From: Okeania sp. SIO2B3
Lineage (GTDB): Bacteria; Cyanobacteriota; Cyanobacteriia; Cyanobacteriales; Microcoleaceae
Length of the DNA: 38,336 bases
Direction of reading: 5' to 3'
Assembly: GCF_010672525.1 (NCBI RefSeq)
Contig: NZ_JAAHGH010000055.1
Span: 1-38,336, forward strand
Shown piece after piece: positions 1 to 9,117 of the stretch. The notes below the pieces were generated by a model, which saw nothing but the letters and a program-made list of their open reading frames with translations, made no database searches and was not told where the DNA came from. The number at the start of each line of letters is the position of its first letter. Positions within the stretch are counted from its first letter, which is position 1. Both the position numbers and the translations under genes were made by a program.

Positions 1-8
1 TTCTTTCG

Positions 9-37
9 TAGGGACGCCCTTATGCAACGTCCCTACC
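9..37. repeat. Short GC-rich inverted repeat
   Basis: A 9-base arm GTAGGGACG at 9-17 is mirrored by CGTCCCTAC at 29-37, giving a stable hairpin at the window edge. A similar GTAGGGGCGAATG/CATTCGCCCTAC hairpin lies near 31005-31031. Both look like small dispersed palindromes rather than gene-specific terminators, since no gene end can be assigned here. Confidence 0.6.
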
Positions 38-229
38 ATTTGTAACAAACATTTATCACGCTTGGTATAAGTCTTGTCCCTAAAATAATATTAGGGAACA
101 GCTCATCTGTAGGAAAAACATTTTCCCTTATTTGGTCGATCATCAGCATCAGCCCTAAGCAGCTCATTACTTCCTATATACATGAGCCATCTTAGTTTTT
201 TCATATTCCATCACCCTCTTTTTATTCCT

Positions 230-2620
230 TTAATTTAACCTACGCCTAATACTTCGCTTTAAACTTCGGAGTAAATTTTTTAATCTAGTTAAATTAACTT
301 CCTTATTACCATAACGCCATCCCACATAAGCTTGAGAAATTTCTTCAATTATTTCTACTTCATTTATTGAATTATATTCCTTTATAGCTTGAGTATATTC
401 AAAAGGTGTCTGAAAACGATGTTTAACTAATCCCTTACTCGCCATTAAACTCAACATTTGTTGATATATACTCTCCATTGGAGATAACTTAGCTAACCAT
501 CGACCGTAACGCCATCCTCGCCAAAATATATACAATAACCATCCCAAGAAAGCCAAAGAAGTAGCTAAAATTAAACCAGTAAATATGCCTTGCCAACCTT
601 GAGAAAAGAGAGCAAAAAACCAACTAAGAATTCCCAATACCCAACGGAATATTCCACCAATAAATCTCTCTAAAAAACCAGTTACAGGAGAAGGCAACCA
701 ACCAGCTACCCACTTCCAAAAAGTCATTAATGCACTAAAAGTTTCATTTTTTTCAATAGAAGGAGGAGTTAAAGGCATTCCCGGAATAGGATTAAAAGCA
801 AACCATCCATACCCAGGAAAATATACCTCCGTCATCATATAAGCATCTGTATTTTTAACCACATATAAACCAGTAAAAGGATTAAATTCTCCAGGAGAAT
901 AACCCGCTACTAATCTTGCCGGAATTCCAATAGAACGTAACATTATTGTCAAAACAGTAGAGAAGTGGTCGCCATAACCGCCGATAATTTTTTCCCCTTC
1001 CGGGCTATTTTGATAACCGAACAAAAAAGCTGATACTAAATCTTCACCTTCAGCAAAAAATGGAGGTTCTTTTTGCAGTTTATAATTAGGATTTTGTTTG
1101 AGATATTGGGCTAAATAAAGTGCTTTTCCATAGGGTGATATTATGGGATTACTTGATTGAGCTACTTTATTTTTGTTCGCTAATATTTCCTCTGTTCTTT
1201 GTCTTACCTTTTCGGAAATTTCTGGAGGAATTTGTAAATAATACTTGCTGATACTTTCTGGATAATTTGTACCTGCTTTACTCAAAATATCTTGGTTTCT
1301 ATAAGGAACATCAGAAATGACTGTGTACGTTAAACCTTCCCTCAGTTCAAGAGGAGAACGCAAATTACCATCAGGATCTATGGCAATTTTTTCAGTGGGA
1401 AAATATACTTCCCTTGCTTGATATAAAGCCGGAATTAAATTCGGCAACTGAGAAACAATTGTGTAGCTTTGAATTACCTCTCTAGTTTCATTTTCAAACC
1501 TATTTATTGGCAAATTAACATAAAATTGGTAAGACCAACGAGGGCGATTTAAAGTAAAAGAATTATCATTCCGAGAAATTTCCCAACCTTCACCTGTATA
1601 CTTATCAAAAGCTAAAACTCGCCAAAAACCCTCCGCTTGCGACCTCACCCGCATCACAACTTGAGGAACTAATTTTCCGCGTAAATTTTGATTAATTTTA
1701 GTATTAAATCCATAATAATAAGTATTATCTAAAGTTCCAGGACCTGATTCTTGATTAGTTCCACTTTCTCCACCAGAATCATCTCCATCCCCTCTACCTT
1801 GACTAATATAACCGGGGTTCGTAATAGTCCGACCATCAAAATTTTCTACATCAAAATTAATCGGCGCACTAACAGGAAAAGTTCGTACTTGATAACCTGG
1901 TAATCTAGGTAAAAGAGCAAAAATTCCTAAACCTAATCCAATAATTACTAATAATAATATTGTTAATCGCTTGGGAGATAAAGTAGCATTTAATAAAGAT
2001 ATTTTCTTCTGCTTTTTCTTAACTTCTGATGTTTGACCTAAAATTCTCGACTCTAAACCTAACCTAGACCTATAATCTAAAATAAGACAAGGAATAGCGA
2101 TCGCTATAAATAACAGCAACACTGGGCCATAAGTTAAAGTTTGACTGATAGTACCTGCGACTCCTAACAAAATTAGCCCGATAGTCATCGAATAACCCAA
2201 GTCTTTCCGTTTAGGCAAGTCAAAGCTATGTAAGACCTGAAGTTGAATCAAGAATTCCCCCAATACCAGTCGCGTATCACTCAACTCAGTAACTAACCTA
2301 CCCAAAAAAGCAGCTAACACCAATAACATTCCGATCGCCAAACAAAATTTAGCTGGTATGTTTCTTTTGTAGCGGTTATACCAACTCCAAATTGCCCCTA
2401 CAATACTTAGGGGAGCGGCCCAAAAAGTTAAAGGAAGTTCGTTTGTTGCTACCCCGGCGGCTACATCAACTGCAATAATGCCTACTATAACTAACGCCTG
2501 TACCATGACTCGCAATAGAATAGAATTTTCAGGAACAGGTTTAGGTGCTGCTTCTATTTGTCGCCACAGAGGTCCTAATATAGGAAGGTTTCGCACCTCC
2601 CAACCAGAAAAATTAGACAT
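230..2620 (-). CDS. TgpA-like membrane protein with degenerate transglutaminase domain
   Basis: A 796-residue protein with the order typical of the DUF3488/TgpA family. There are several N-terminal membrane helices (about 37-240), a long extracytoplasmic region, a transglutaminase-like core (about 500-615), another membrane helix (about 675-700) and a DUF4129-like tail (about 710-790). The core keeps the family frame GIPARLVAGYSPGEFNPFTG. However, the position usually held by the catalytic Cys reads GGYGDHF (Gly550), the His position reads TDAYMMTEV (Tyr594) and the Asp position reads FNPIPG (Asn610). All three catalytic residues therefore appear replaced and the domain is probably non-enzymatic, perhaps a structural or binding module at the envelope. 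The start ATG at 2618-2620 gives a complete N-terminus. The downstream side of the window holds no partner gene, and upstream lie two repeats before patU. The family call is confident; the function is unknown. Confidence 0.85.
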   Translation of the reverse strand: MSNFSGWEVRNLPILGPLWRQIEAAPKPVPENSILLRVMVQALVIVGIIAVDVAAGVATNELPLTFWAAPLSIVGAIWSWYNRYKRNIPAKFCLAIGMLLVLAAFLGRLVTELSDTRLVLGEFLIQLQVLHSFDLPKRKDLGYSMTIGLILLGVAGTISQTLTYGPVLLLFIAIAIPCLILDYRSRLGLESRILGQTSEVKKKQKKISLLNATLSPKRLTILLLVIIGLGLGIFALLPRLPGYQVRTFPVSAPINFDVENFDGRTITNPGYISQGRGDGDDSGGESGTNQESGPGTLDNTYYYGFNTKINQNLRGKLVPQVVMRVRSQAEGFWRVLAFDKYTGEGWEISRNDNSFTLNRPRWSYQFYVNLPINRFENETREVIQSYTIVSQLPNLIPALYQAREVYFPTEKIAIDPDGNLRSPLELREGLTYTVISDVPYRNQDILSKAGTNYPESISKYYLQIPPEISEKVRQRTEEILANKNKVAQSSNPIISPYGKALYLAQYLKQNPNYKLQKEPPFFAEGEDLVSAFLFGYQNSPEGEKIIGGYGDHFSTVLTIMLRSIGIPARLVAGYSPGEFNPFTGLYVVKNTDAYMMTEVYFPGYGWFAFNPIPGMPLTPPSIEKNETFSALMTFWKWVAGWLPSPVTGFLERFIGGIFRWVLGILSWFFALFSQGWQGIFTGLILATSLAFLGWLLYIFWRGWRYGRWLAKLSPMESIYQQMLSLMASKGLVKHRFQTPFEYTQAIKEYNSINEVEIIEEISQAYVGWRYGNKEVNLTRLKNLLRSLKRSIRRRLN

Positions 2621-2642
2621 AATTTTTGGTAGATGCTTTTCA

Positions 2643-2763
2643 ACAATTAATAATTAATAATTAATAATTGCCTCTTTTGTCAAAGGAGAAGATTGACGAA
2701 CAGGAAAATTTTTATTTATTATCCCTTGAAAAGGGGAGGCTTTAAACCACAATTTTTCGGTCA
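2643..2763 (+). repeat. Family A interspersed repeat, copy 1
   Basis: It starts with a run of AATTAATAATTA units, followed by an imperfect first hairpin (CCTCTTTTGTCAAAGGAGAA), then GATTGAC, a T-rich spacer, a second hairpin (CCCTTGAAAAGGGGAGG) and the closing CTTTAAACC...TTTTTCGGT. The same order recurs about ten times in the window. It lies between patU and the TgpA-like gene. Confidence 0.8.
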
Positions 2764-2798
2764 TAAAAATCGTCAAACTTTGAACGGATAGGCACGTT

Positions 2799-2900
2799 TG
2801 ATAATTAACAATTAATAATTAATAATTAATAATTACCTCTCCTTTTAAAATAAAAGGATTGATGAACGGGAAAATTTTTCTTTATTATCCCTTTAAAAGC
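2799..2900 (+). repeat. Family A repeat, copy 2, flanked by 11-bp direct repeats
   Basis: A second, slightly degenerate family A copy follows the first. It is bracketed by identical ATAGGCACGTT at 2788-2798 and 2901-2911. This copy lacks the usual TTCGGTAA end. The flanking identity could be a target-site duplication or part of a larger duplicated unit. Confidence 0.65.
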
Positions 2901-2994
2901 ATAGGCACGTTATCAACTCAAAATTCAAAAGTTACATTAATCCTCTTAGTTTATCAGAAGAAATAATTCTAAATTCTCAGTTCTAAACTCTAAA

Positions 2995-4017
2995 TTATTG
3001 AAGGCGAATAACAAATTTTAAAGATTGCTCCCAGTTGAGAAATTTAATAATTAGCTGATATGTTTGTTCTGGTTGTGGGTCAAATAACTCTACACATAGA
3101 GTACCCGCATCTAAACGTTGAGCAGTCGCTTCAACTCCTCTTCCTTGAAGTTGGAAACTTGCGGCTTCAGGTAGTTGACCTTTAACCTTTAAACACGTAG
3201 AAGAATTATCTTGAGGAATATAATATTCAGCTTCAATGCTAACCCACCCTAGAGCAGTTTCCCACTGTCTTTTTGTTAATGACTGATTCAAATGACAAGT
3301 CAAACTTAAGGATGAGATAATTTCTTGGGCAGCGAGCAAAGACAACAACATTTGCTGCTTTGGAGTTGCAGTATTATAAGAGGTAATACCATTGGACATC
3401 AATTCTCCATCGCGGGTTCCACCTACAAGCACTAAACCAGCTAGGTCATTTAAAGATTGAGATTGGTTTGGGAACAAACTATTCACTGCTCTAACCAATC
3501 TACTACCGGGCAGTAAATCAGATGGTACTTCCTGACAAGATTGCAAAAGTTGAGCAAATACATTCTCTGTTAAGGGTATATTTAACTTGCCCCACTTAAT
3601 ATTGTTCATCTGTGATGCCCACAAATTAATAGGGGAAAACCAGTTATTTACCTCTACGTCTGGATATTCAGCATCGTAGTTTACCAGATTATTTTCCCAA
3701 GGAAATCTTGGGGGTTTAGCTTCAATCTTGGCTTTAAGTCGTTTTTGTAATACAGTCTCGAAACGATTATACACGGTTGGTACTTCTCCGGATGTAAGTG
3801 GCTGACTTTCGTGGTCGTAGGGGTCGTCAATTTCTTCAGCACCAAGTGGGTCTAATTCTTCCCACTCTAACTGTTCCACCCTAACTTCTTTGTTTCCATA
3901 CTCAATCTTGTTTTGATTTTCCCCTACGTTTGATACTTCTTTAGAATTTGGCCCTAATAACCAGTCAAAGAAATTATCCTCAAAAGTTTCCACCTGTTTA
4001 TTCGTTTCGTTATTCAT
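2995..4017 (-). CDS. patU: PatU-type protein, partner of HetZ
   Basis: About 340 residues if started at the ATG at 4015-4017. The longer reading frame to 4068 would need a TTG inside hetZ. The chosen ATG lies within the last codons of hetZ, giving an 8-base ATGAATAA overlap that suggests translational coupling. The protein has an acidic, low-complexity first 100 residues (EELDPLGAEEIDD) and a mixed alpha/beta C-terminal half ending in a beta-rich stretch (AASFQLQGRGVEATAQRL onward). I see no catalytic motif. Naming rests mainly on position: in filamentous cyanobacteria patU (split into patU5 and patU3 in Anabaena PCC 7120) follows hetZ and acts with it in heterocyst patterning. In an organism without heterocysts its role would be different or ancestral. 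It could also be an unrelated HetZ-linked protein. Confidence 0.65.
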   Translation of the reverse strand: MNNETNKQVETFEDNFFDWLLGPNSKEVSNVGENQNKIEYGNKEVRVEQLEWEELDPLGAEEIDDPYDHESQPLTSGEVPTVYNRFETVLQKRLKAKIEAKPPRFPWENNLVNYDAEYPDVEVNNWFSPINLWASQMNNIKWGKLNIPLTENVFAQLLQSCQEVPSDLLPGSRLVRAVNSLFPNQSQSLNDLAGLVLVGGTRDGELMSNGITSYNTATPKQQMLLSLLAAQEIISSLSLTCHLNQSLTKRQWETALGWVSIEAEYYIPQDNSSTCLKVKGQLPEAASFQLQGRGVEATAQRLDAGTLCVELFDPQPEQTYQLIIKFLNWEQSLKFVIRLQ

Positions 4018-5179
4018 CAGTTGACGCACTCGCTCCGGAATTTGAATGATTTCGTAATTCCCAGGCAAGTTCCAGTAACTTATGCCACTTCTTCTTCACC
4101 TGGTTTACTTTACGACCTAAAGTCTTGGCGATCGCTTCGTCAGAAAGACCTTTATGCTTCAAATCTAGCAAACTTTTCTGTTCTGCGTCAATTTGCTTAT
4201 GCAAAGCTGCCCATTCTGTGGGAGTTAAGCCTAAATTATGCTCTAAGTCTGCTTCTAACCATTGATGAACTAACTCCCACCTATGTCCCATGGCAAATTT
4301 TAGCAAATGGTACTTAAAGCGCTGCTGTAAATAATCCCTTTGTCTGGGAGTAAGACCTAAGATAGATTCTATTTCCCCAGTTGATAAGTCTTGTAAACGC
4401 AGTGCAAAGTAGTCTGCACAGTCTTGCTGCTGACGTTCCTCCAGATAGGCCATAAGTTCTTCTACAACCACCTGGCGCAGAGAAGCTATATCATCACCTG
4501 TATCCTGTTGTGCGACCATTGCTTCTCGCACTTGTTGCATAGACCCATCATTCCATGTCTTATCTGAGTCAGTAGTTGTTCCCTCCGCTGCTTGGTCAAT
4601 ATCTACAGATGTTTCCTTTGGTTGTTGATGGGAAAATGTTTGAGCACGCAGAATAATTAATTGTTGACTACGACCACCAGACAAAGGTATGCGTCTTTTG
4701 CCATAACGCTCTGTAAAGGCCATGTACTCTGCCAGTTCTAATAATGTATGGGGAGTGTACATTATTGGCAGCTCAGTTTCTCGTCTGAAAGCATTTAAAG
4801 CCTCCAGATAAAATTGTTGTAAAAAGTCCTCAATCAGATTTAATCTTGCCTGATAACTTGATTGTATTTGAGGAGGAGTGATATACCTATAAACAATCGC
4901 ACTTAGACTGCTATGTAAATGTATTCTTCCTTCTCTAGAACCAAGCTTGTAGTAATGTAGACATTGTCTCAGACGATGTTGAGCTAGATTCTTTGCCCAT
5001 TTACTTATTTCCCCAGAAGCTTGAATTCTTTTGCTTTCTATGCAAATTCTTTCTACTTCCTGTTTAATACGCTCTGCTACTGATTGGCAATTTTGCTTTG
5101 ATGCACGAGTAGATTGCTGAAATTCATCTAGCAAGAGCTTTAAATTTTCTTCGCCAACTTGGCAGATTTCCCCCATCAT
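4010..5179 (-). CDS. hetZ: HetZ family regulator
   Basis: 389 residues, close to the roughly 400 of Anabaena HetZ. The protein is helical. Its first 200 residues contain KWAKNLAQHRLRQCLHYYKLG and YTPHTLLELAEYMAFTERYG; then comes a polar linker (about 195-230). The C-terminal half (about 235-375) carries two helix-turn-helix-like segments: LSTGEIESILGLTPRQRDYL and LSDEAIAKTLGRKVNQVKKK. HetZ is known as a DNA-binding regulator of early heterocyst differentiation, and homologues occur in filamentous species that do not make heterocysts. It is the first gene of an operon-like pair with the overlapping patU and is divergent from the unknown gene at 5272. The start could be either of two adjacent ATGs (5179 or 5176). 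The C-terminal half aligns by eye with the protein at 21062-22192. Confidence 0.75.
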   Translation of the reverse strand: MMGEICQVGEENLKLLLDEFQQSTRASKQNCQSVAERIKQEVERICIESKRIQASGEISKWAKNLAQHRLRQCLHYYKLGSREGRIHLHSSLSAIVYRYITPPQIQSSYQARLNLIEDFLQQFYLEALNAFRRETELPIMYTPHTLLELAEYMAFTERYGKRRIPLSGGRSQQLIILRAQTFSHQQPKETSVDIDQAAEGTTTDSDKTWNDGSMQQVREAMVAQQDTGDDIASLRQVVVEELMAYLEERQQQDCADYFALRLQDLSTGEIESILGLTPRQRDYLQQRFKYHLLKFAMGHRWELVHQWLEADLEHNLGLTPTEWAALHKQIDAEQKSLLDLKHKGLSDEAIAKTLGRKVNQVKKKWHKLLELAWELRNHSNSGASASTDE

Positions 5180-5271
5180 TGTATTAATAAATTAACTACT
5201 AATAATTTCTTCGATTCATTACATATACACCCTGATTTCATACAATTTCTGAAAATACTAGATAATAAATT

Positions 5272-5751
5272 ATGGACTTAGATAGACAAATCCAAACACT
5301 CATTAAAAATTCACCTCAAAATGGAAATACAGCAGAAATTGTTGAAGCAATTACACCTGCCTTGAAACTTTTAGCTCAACAATTACAACATTTAGAATAC
5401 TATATTTTGCAAACTTTGTCACACAATTGGGTTTTGACTACCCTTGGTCATCGTAATAAATCTGAATTAGAAAAAAGTGTCATTTATGCTTTTTCTACTC
5501 AAAAAGATGCTTCATCTTCTATTGTAGAGGATAATGTAGTTGCTACACCTGTGCCAGTTGTTTATATACTTTTCCAAATGATAGCAATTGAACCTTTAGA
5601 TAGCCTTGTCTTTTTTGAACAACCTGGTAATTTGACAATGGCTACAGAAGTTAAGAGAGAGGATGTCCAAAAGCTGATAAATATATATCTCCAACAGTAT
5701 CAGACATCCTCTAATTCCCACTCTAGCAAAATTCCTCCAGATATTGCTTAA
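5272..5751 (+). CDS. Unknown protein divergent from hetZ
   Basis: 159 residues that I do not recognise. It is soluble-looking and mostly helical at the start (DLDRQIQTLIKNS, then ITPALKLLAQQLQHLEYYI), with a central hydrophobic strand/helix stretch (ATPVPVVYILFQMIAIEPLD) and a polar Ser-rich tail. There is no signal peptide, no convincing membrane anchor and no cysteine motif. The ATG lies 92 bases from the hetZ start on the opposite strand, so the two genes share a promoter region. Although the length matches HetP (also 159 residues in Anabaena), the HetP signature around its conserved Tyr/Trp-rich core is not visible, so it is not called HetP. The AT-rich codon use matches the neighbours. 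Confidence 0.7.
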   Translation: MDLDRQIQTLIKNSPQNGNTAEIVEAITPALKLLAQQLQHLEYYILQTLSHNWVLTTLGHRNKSELEKSVIYAFSTQKDASSSIVEDNVVATPVPVVYILFQMIAIEPLDSLVFFEQPGNLTMATEVKREDVQKLINIYLQQYQTSSNSHSSKIPPDIA

Positions 5752-5998
5752 AATAGCAATCAGCACCTCAGCAGTCAGCCATCAGCAACTCAATTGCCGA
5801 ACACTATAAGGAAAAGCTAATAGCTAATTAAAAAGCACCTCCTGAAAAAATGCTCACTAATAGATACCTAATTCTATGCACAAATTTTTAGGCTAATAGC
5901 TGATAGCTGATAGTTAGTTAAGGCATTGAAATACCCTCAAAGCTTGTCTGATATTAATTAATAGTTCAACCATCTCAAGTAAATAGAGAAAATAGAAT

Positions 5999-6135
5999 TT
6001 AACCGAATAATTAATAATTAAATAATTCAGCTTTATCAGCCTCCCCTTCAAGGGGAAAAAAATTTATTTTTTCCTTTTAGTCAATCCTCTTCTTAAAAGG
6101 GAGAGGTAATTATCCATTATCCATTATCCATTAAC
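5999..6135 (-). repeat. Family A interspersed repeat, reverse orientation
   Basis: Read on the minus strand it gives the standard order: ATTATCCATTA units, CCTCTCCCTTTTAAGAAGAGG, GATTGAC, a T-rich spacer, CCCCTTGAAGGGGAGGC and closing ...TTCGGTT. It fills most of the gap between the unknown gene at 5272 and sds. The remainder of 5752-6282 is AT-rich with short direct repeats such as GCTGATAGCTGATAG and no ORF of note. Confidence 0.75.
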
Positions 6136-6282
6136 GAAATAGCACAGTTAAACTCATCTGAAGACAGACTAGATTGCTATAAAAAAATTAATAGGTCTAC
6201 ATCAATTAATTGCCTTTATTAAGCTTTATCCTACTGCTAGTATTAATTAACTCTTCGCTAACTTATTGAAGAATACTAAAAG

Positions 6283-7254
6283 TTAATACAGCCGACTTAA
6301 AACATAGTCAGTAAGATTAATCAGAGCTTGACGAGAATCACAATCTGGCAAGGATTTTAAATGTTCTACACCCATTTTCGCGTATTTAGTAGCTAATTCC
6401 TGAGATTTTTCAATACCGTCACTATCTTTAATCAATTGGATGGCCTCTTCTAAATCGCCATCTTGGGCTAATTCTCTTTCGATTAGTTTTTCTAAAGTTG
6501 GCTTTTCTGCTAAAGCATATAATGTAGGTGCTGTCAAGTTGCCACTTTTCAGGTCTGAACAAGCAGGTTTTCCGAGAGATTCTGTTGCACTGGTAAAATC
6601 TAGTATGTCATCTACTATCTGAAATGCCAAGCCTACATATCGGCCATAGTAGTACATATCCTGAGCTAGTTCTGGTGAGACACAACTAAGAGTAGCCGCA
6701 GCTTTAGAGCTATTAGCAATTAGAGAAGCTGTTTTATAGTAGCTCTTTTCTAAGTAAGCATCTATGGATAAGTCAGTATCAAATTTATGTAGTCCTTGCT
6801 GAATTTCTCCTTCTGCAAGGTCCATAATTACTTCTGAAAGTAGTTTGACTACTTCTAGATTATCTAGATTGGCCAAATACCAAGATGATTGAGCAAAGAG
6901 AAAATCTCCGGCCAGTACTGCAACACGATTGGTAAATAAACTATGAACAGTGGGGACACCTCGGCGAATTTCTGATTCGTCTACTACATCGTCGTGAACT
7001 AAGCTTGCAGTGTGGATCATTTCTGTGATTTCTGCTAGACGACGATGTTTAGGACTAATTTCCTGATTTGGCATGGTAGTCCGTGAAATTAAAAAGACTA
7101 TAGCTGGTCTCACTCGCTTTCCCTGTACGCGGAATAGATGTTCTGCTGCTGCGTACAGAATTGGGTGACGAGCACCTACCAATTGTTTTAAGTTATCTGT
7201 TAGCAGTTTTAGGTCTGCTTCTACTGGTGAAAATAGGAGAGTTGAAGTGGTCAT
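6283..7254 (-). CDS. sds: Solanesyl-type all-trans polyprenyl diphosphate synthase
   Basis: 323 residues, the normal length of long-chain trans-prenyltransferases. It shows the KRVRP substrate-binding segment (about 46-50), the first Asp-rich motif LVHDDVVDESEIRRG (DDxxD at 88-92, then Arg97-Arg98) and the second FQIVDDILDF (DDxxD at 215-219). It condenses isopentenyl diphosphate onto an allylic primer at the Asp-rich Mg2+ sites. In cyanobacteria this type makes the C45 side chain of plastoquinone. Small residues before the first DDxxD (EMIHTASLVHDD) fit a long-chain product. The exact chain length cannot be read from sequence alone, so octaprenyl synthase is an alternative. It stands alone with long gaps on both sides. 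The start ATG at 7252-7254 is the only reasonable choice. Confidence 0.9.
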   Translation of the reverse strand: MTTSTLLFSPVEADLKLLTDNLKQLVGARHPILYAAAEHLFRVQGKRVRPAIVFLISRTTMPNQEISPKHRRLAEITEMIHTASLVHDDVVDESEIRRGVPTVHSLFTNRVAVLAGDFLFAQSSWYLANLDNLEVVKLLSEVIMDLAEGEIQQGLHKFDTDLSIDAYLEKSYYKTASLIANSSKAAATLSCVSPELAQDMYYYGRYVGLAFQIVDDILDFTSATESLGKPACSDLKSGNLTAPTLYALAEKPTLEKLIERELAQDGDLEEAIQLIKDSDGIEKSQELATKYAKMGVEHLKSLPDCDSRQALINLTDYVLSRLY

Positions 7255-8546
7255 GGATTAGCCAATCAAGCTACAAGTTAACAAAATTTTACATATTATA
7301 TTCTTATTCTAAGCCAACCATCCTTCATATAGGTAAAGTAGATTTTTTTTATAAATTATTTTTTGTTTTTTGATAGATAAAATACATTTTTATAGTATAT
7401 TGTATCTAATTGTTAAGTAACTCTCAAAATCCTATATACAAATAGTATTGACTGTGTTATTTTAATAGTAAGAACTGTAATCATTCAAGTATTCAAAGTT
7501 GTTAACTATAATAGGAGAATGCTAGGTAATTCTGTAAGGAACTAGACTTATTATAGATTCATCTCTCAATTTACCTAATTATCAAGATCGGCTAGGAATA
7601 GTAGAGAATAATTGTTCACCATTCATTATCAGGTTGACTCAATCTACTATAACTATTTAGAGTAAAAAGAGATAATAGTTACATTTTAGACATCTCCGGA
7701 AACTAAGTTTTTACCCAGGTATTTCAAGGGTTTGAGATTAATTATTGGAGAGGTCTTTTGAATTAAAAAAGTAAATAGACCAAAAATTCCTCATATAGTT
7801 ATAAAGTTACCTATTGGGGAAGAGAATAGTCAACAACTTCTGAGCTGGAATACATATAATTTAGTCATCATCATATTTGATCCAAATTAACCTCAAAGTT
7901 TTTGCTATGTGGGTTATATCGATTAAGCTATCAGGCACTCTATCTAACTAATTAATGATAATGAAGATAACTTAATAGCTGCATAGTTTGTCTGAGATAT
8001 ATTGACCAATGACTGAAGTGCAGAAATTGAGTTAACTTAAGCTTCTAGAAATCTATGGATTATTAGTTACTAAAACATAGTCCCAGGCTAAAATTTTAGA
8101 TCGATAGATGATGTAATTAAGCAATATAATTGCTAAAAATTGCCATAAATTGATAGTATTCCAGGTTACCAATCGTACTCAGTAATTATCAACAATTTCT
8201 AATCTGAATAACCTCTTCTCTAAAAATGTACCTAGGATCTAAATTTAGAGACTACCTAAGCAGAAGTTAACTTAAAAGAACAGTTCAAGTATGTGAACTG
8301 AAAAATCAAAATCTCTGCTACTTTGCATTACTCTTTAATGCTACAACCTTATGAATACAAAGAGTTTAAGACTTTGTCTATAAGTTTCTTTTGCTCTAAA
8401 AATCAATTAAAGGATAATTGTTTTTCTTAGTATTGATTTCAATTAATTACTAAGTAAAGAATACTCAATTAATCTTTAATTACTTAGCTTTTGAGCTAAG
8501 AAATACTTACATCTCAATCCTCCTCACTATACCATTTAATAAAACT
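7255..8546. other. Gene-free AT-rich stretch of about 1.3 kb
   Basis: Between sds and the small ORF at 8547 I find no reading frame that looks coding on either strand, no tRNA-like fold and none of the A-D repeat families. The base composition is uniformly AT-rich. It could hold an unrecognised small RNA or decayed coding sequence; nothing in it is distinctive enough to call. Confidence 0.5.
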
Positions 8547-8705
8547 ATGAACTACAATCACATTCCTGTAATTATTCCCATTCTAGCAACTGGTTATGTA
8601 TTTACTGTATATTTACTATTAACATTAGCCCAAAGAGGTGCAAAAATCACAAGAAATAAATCTTGGCAACAAGGCATTGCTAACTCAAGAACTAATTTGC
8701 ATTAA
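8547..8705 (+). CDS. Small single-helix membrane protein, unknown
   Basis: A 52-codon ORF beginning MNYNHIPVIIPILATGYVF. It has a hydrophobic helix from about residue 7 to 28, followed by a positively charged stretch (LAQRGAKITRNKSW) and a polar tail. That is the layout of a single-pass membrane peptide with its basic side in the cytoplasm. A strong perfect-arm hairpin starts 9 bases after the stop, which supports a real transcript end. The size and topology resemble small photosystem, cytochrome b6f or NDH subunits, but I cannot match it to any of them, so no function is assigned. No clear ribosome-binding site is visible, which is common in cyanobacteria. It stands alone in a long gap. Confidence 0.6.
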   Translation: MNYNHIPVIIPILATGYVFTVYLLLTLAQRGAKITRNKSWQQGIANSRTNLH

Positions 8706-8713
8706 TAAAAAAC

Positions 8714-8757
8714 AGCAGATAATACTATAGTTCTATATGAACTATAAATTATCTGCT
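8714..8757 (+). terminator. Hairpin after the small membrane-protein ORF
   Basis: The outer arms AGCAGATAAT (8714-8723) and ATTATCTGCT (8748-8757) pair exactly. The inner arms ATAGTTC and GAACTAT pair around a TATAT loop. There is no long T tract after it, so termination efficiency is uncertain, but its position directly after a stop codon fits a transcript end. Confidence 0.65.
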
Positions 8758-8984
8758 ATTAAGATTAATTTGATTACTAAATATTATAGCAGTCGAAGGA
8801 AAGTTAGGATAGATAAAAAGTTTAAAACTCAGACAACGCCTGATTTTTCCTTCTTGCTGCTTGCTTGTGCTATCAAATAACTAATAAAATATTTGACATT
8901 TGTGTAAGAGTGGTAATGCCAAATTAATATATATAAAGTTGCATAGAATAATATCTTATTTCTGTTTATCAAAATAATATGGGT

Positions 8985-9075
8985 CGCGCAACCCCGCCTT
9001 GACTGGCGAAATTTTTTTGGAGCGGGGCTCAAATACCCTACTTCCCCTCCTGGGAGGGGCGGGGGTGGGTTGGGT
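8985..9075. repeat. GC-rich palindromic patch
   Basis: CAACCCCGCC and GAGCGGGGC form one hairpin. CTTCCCCTCCTGGGAGGGG followed by CGGGGGTGGGTTGGG forms a second palindromic module. The second module recurs near 11185-11225 and inside the tnpB right end near 28345-28388. The GC content contrasts sharply with the surroundings. It is followed by ACTTCTG direct repeats before murI. Confidence 0.6.
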
Positions 9076-9117
9076 TAACTTCTGACTTCTGACTTCGTTA
9101 AATCCCCAACATAAATT

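Noticed and set aside
5272-5751. HetP, because of identical length (159 residues) and position next to hetZ
   Set aside because: The conserved HetP core with its Trp/Tyr/Pro-rich pattern is not visible, and length alone is weak evidence.
8829-9032. 67-codon ORF on the minus strand
   Set aside because: It has no protein-like pattern and overlaps the GC-rich palindromic patch.
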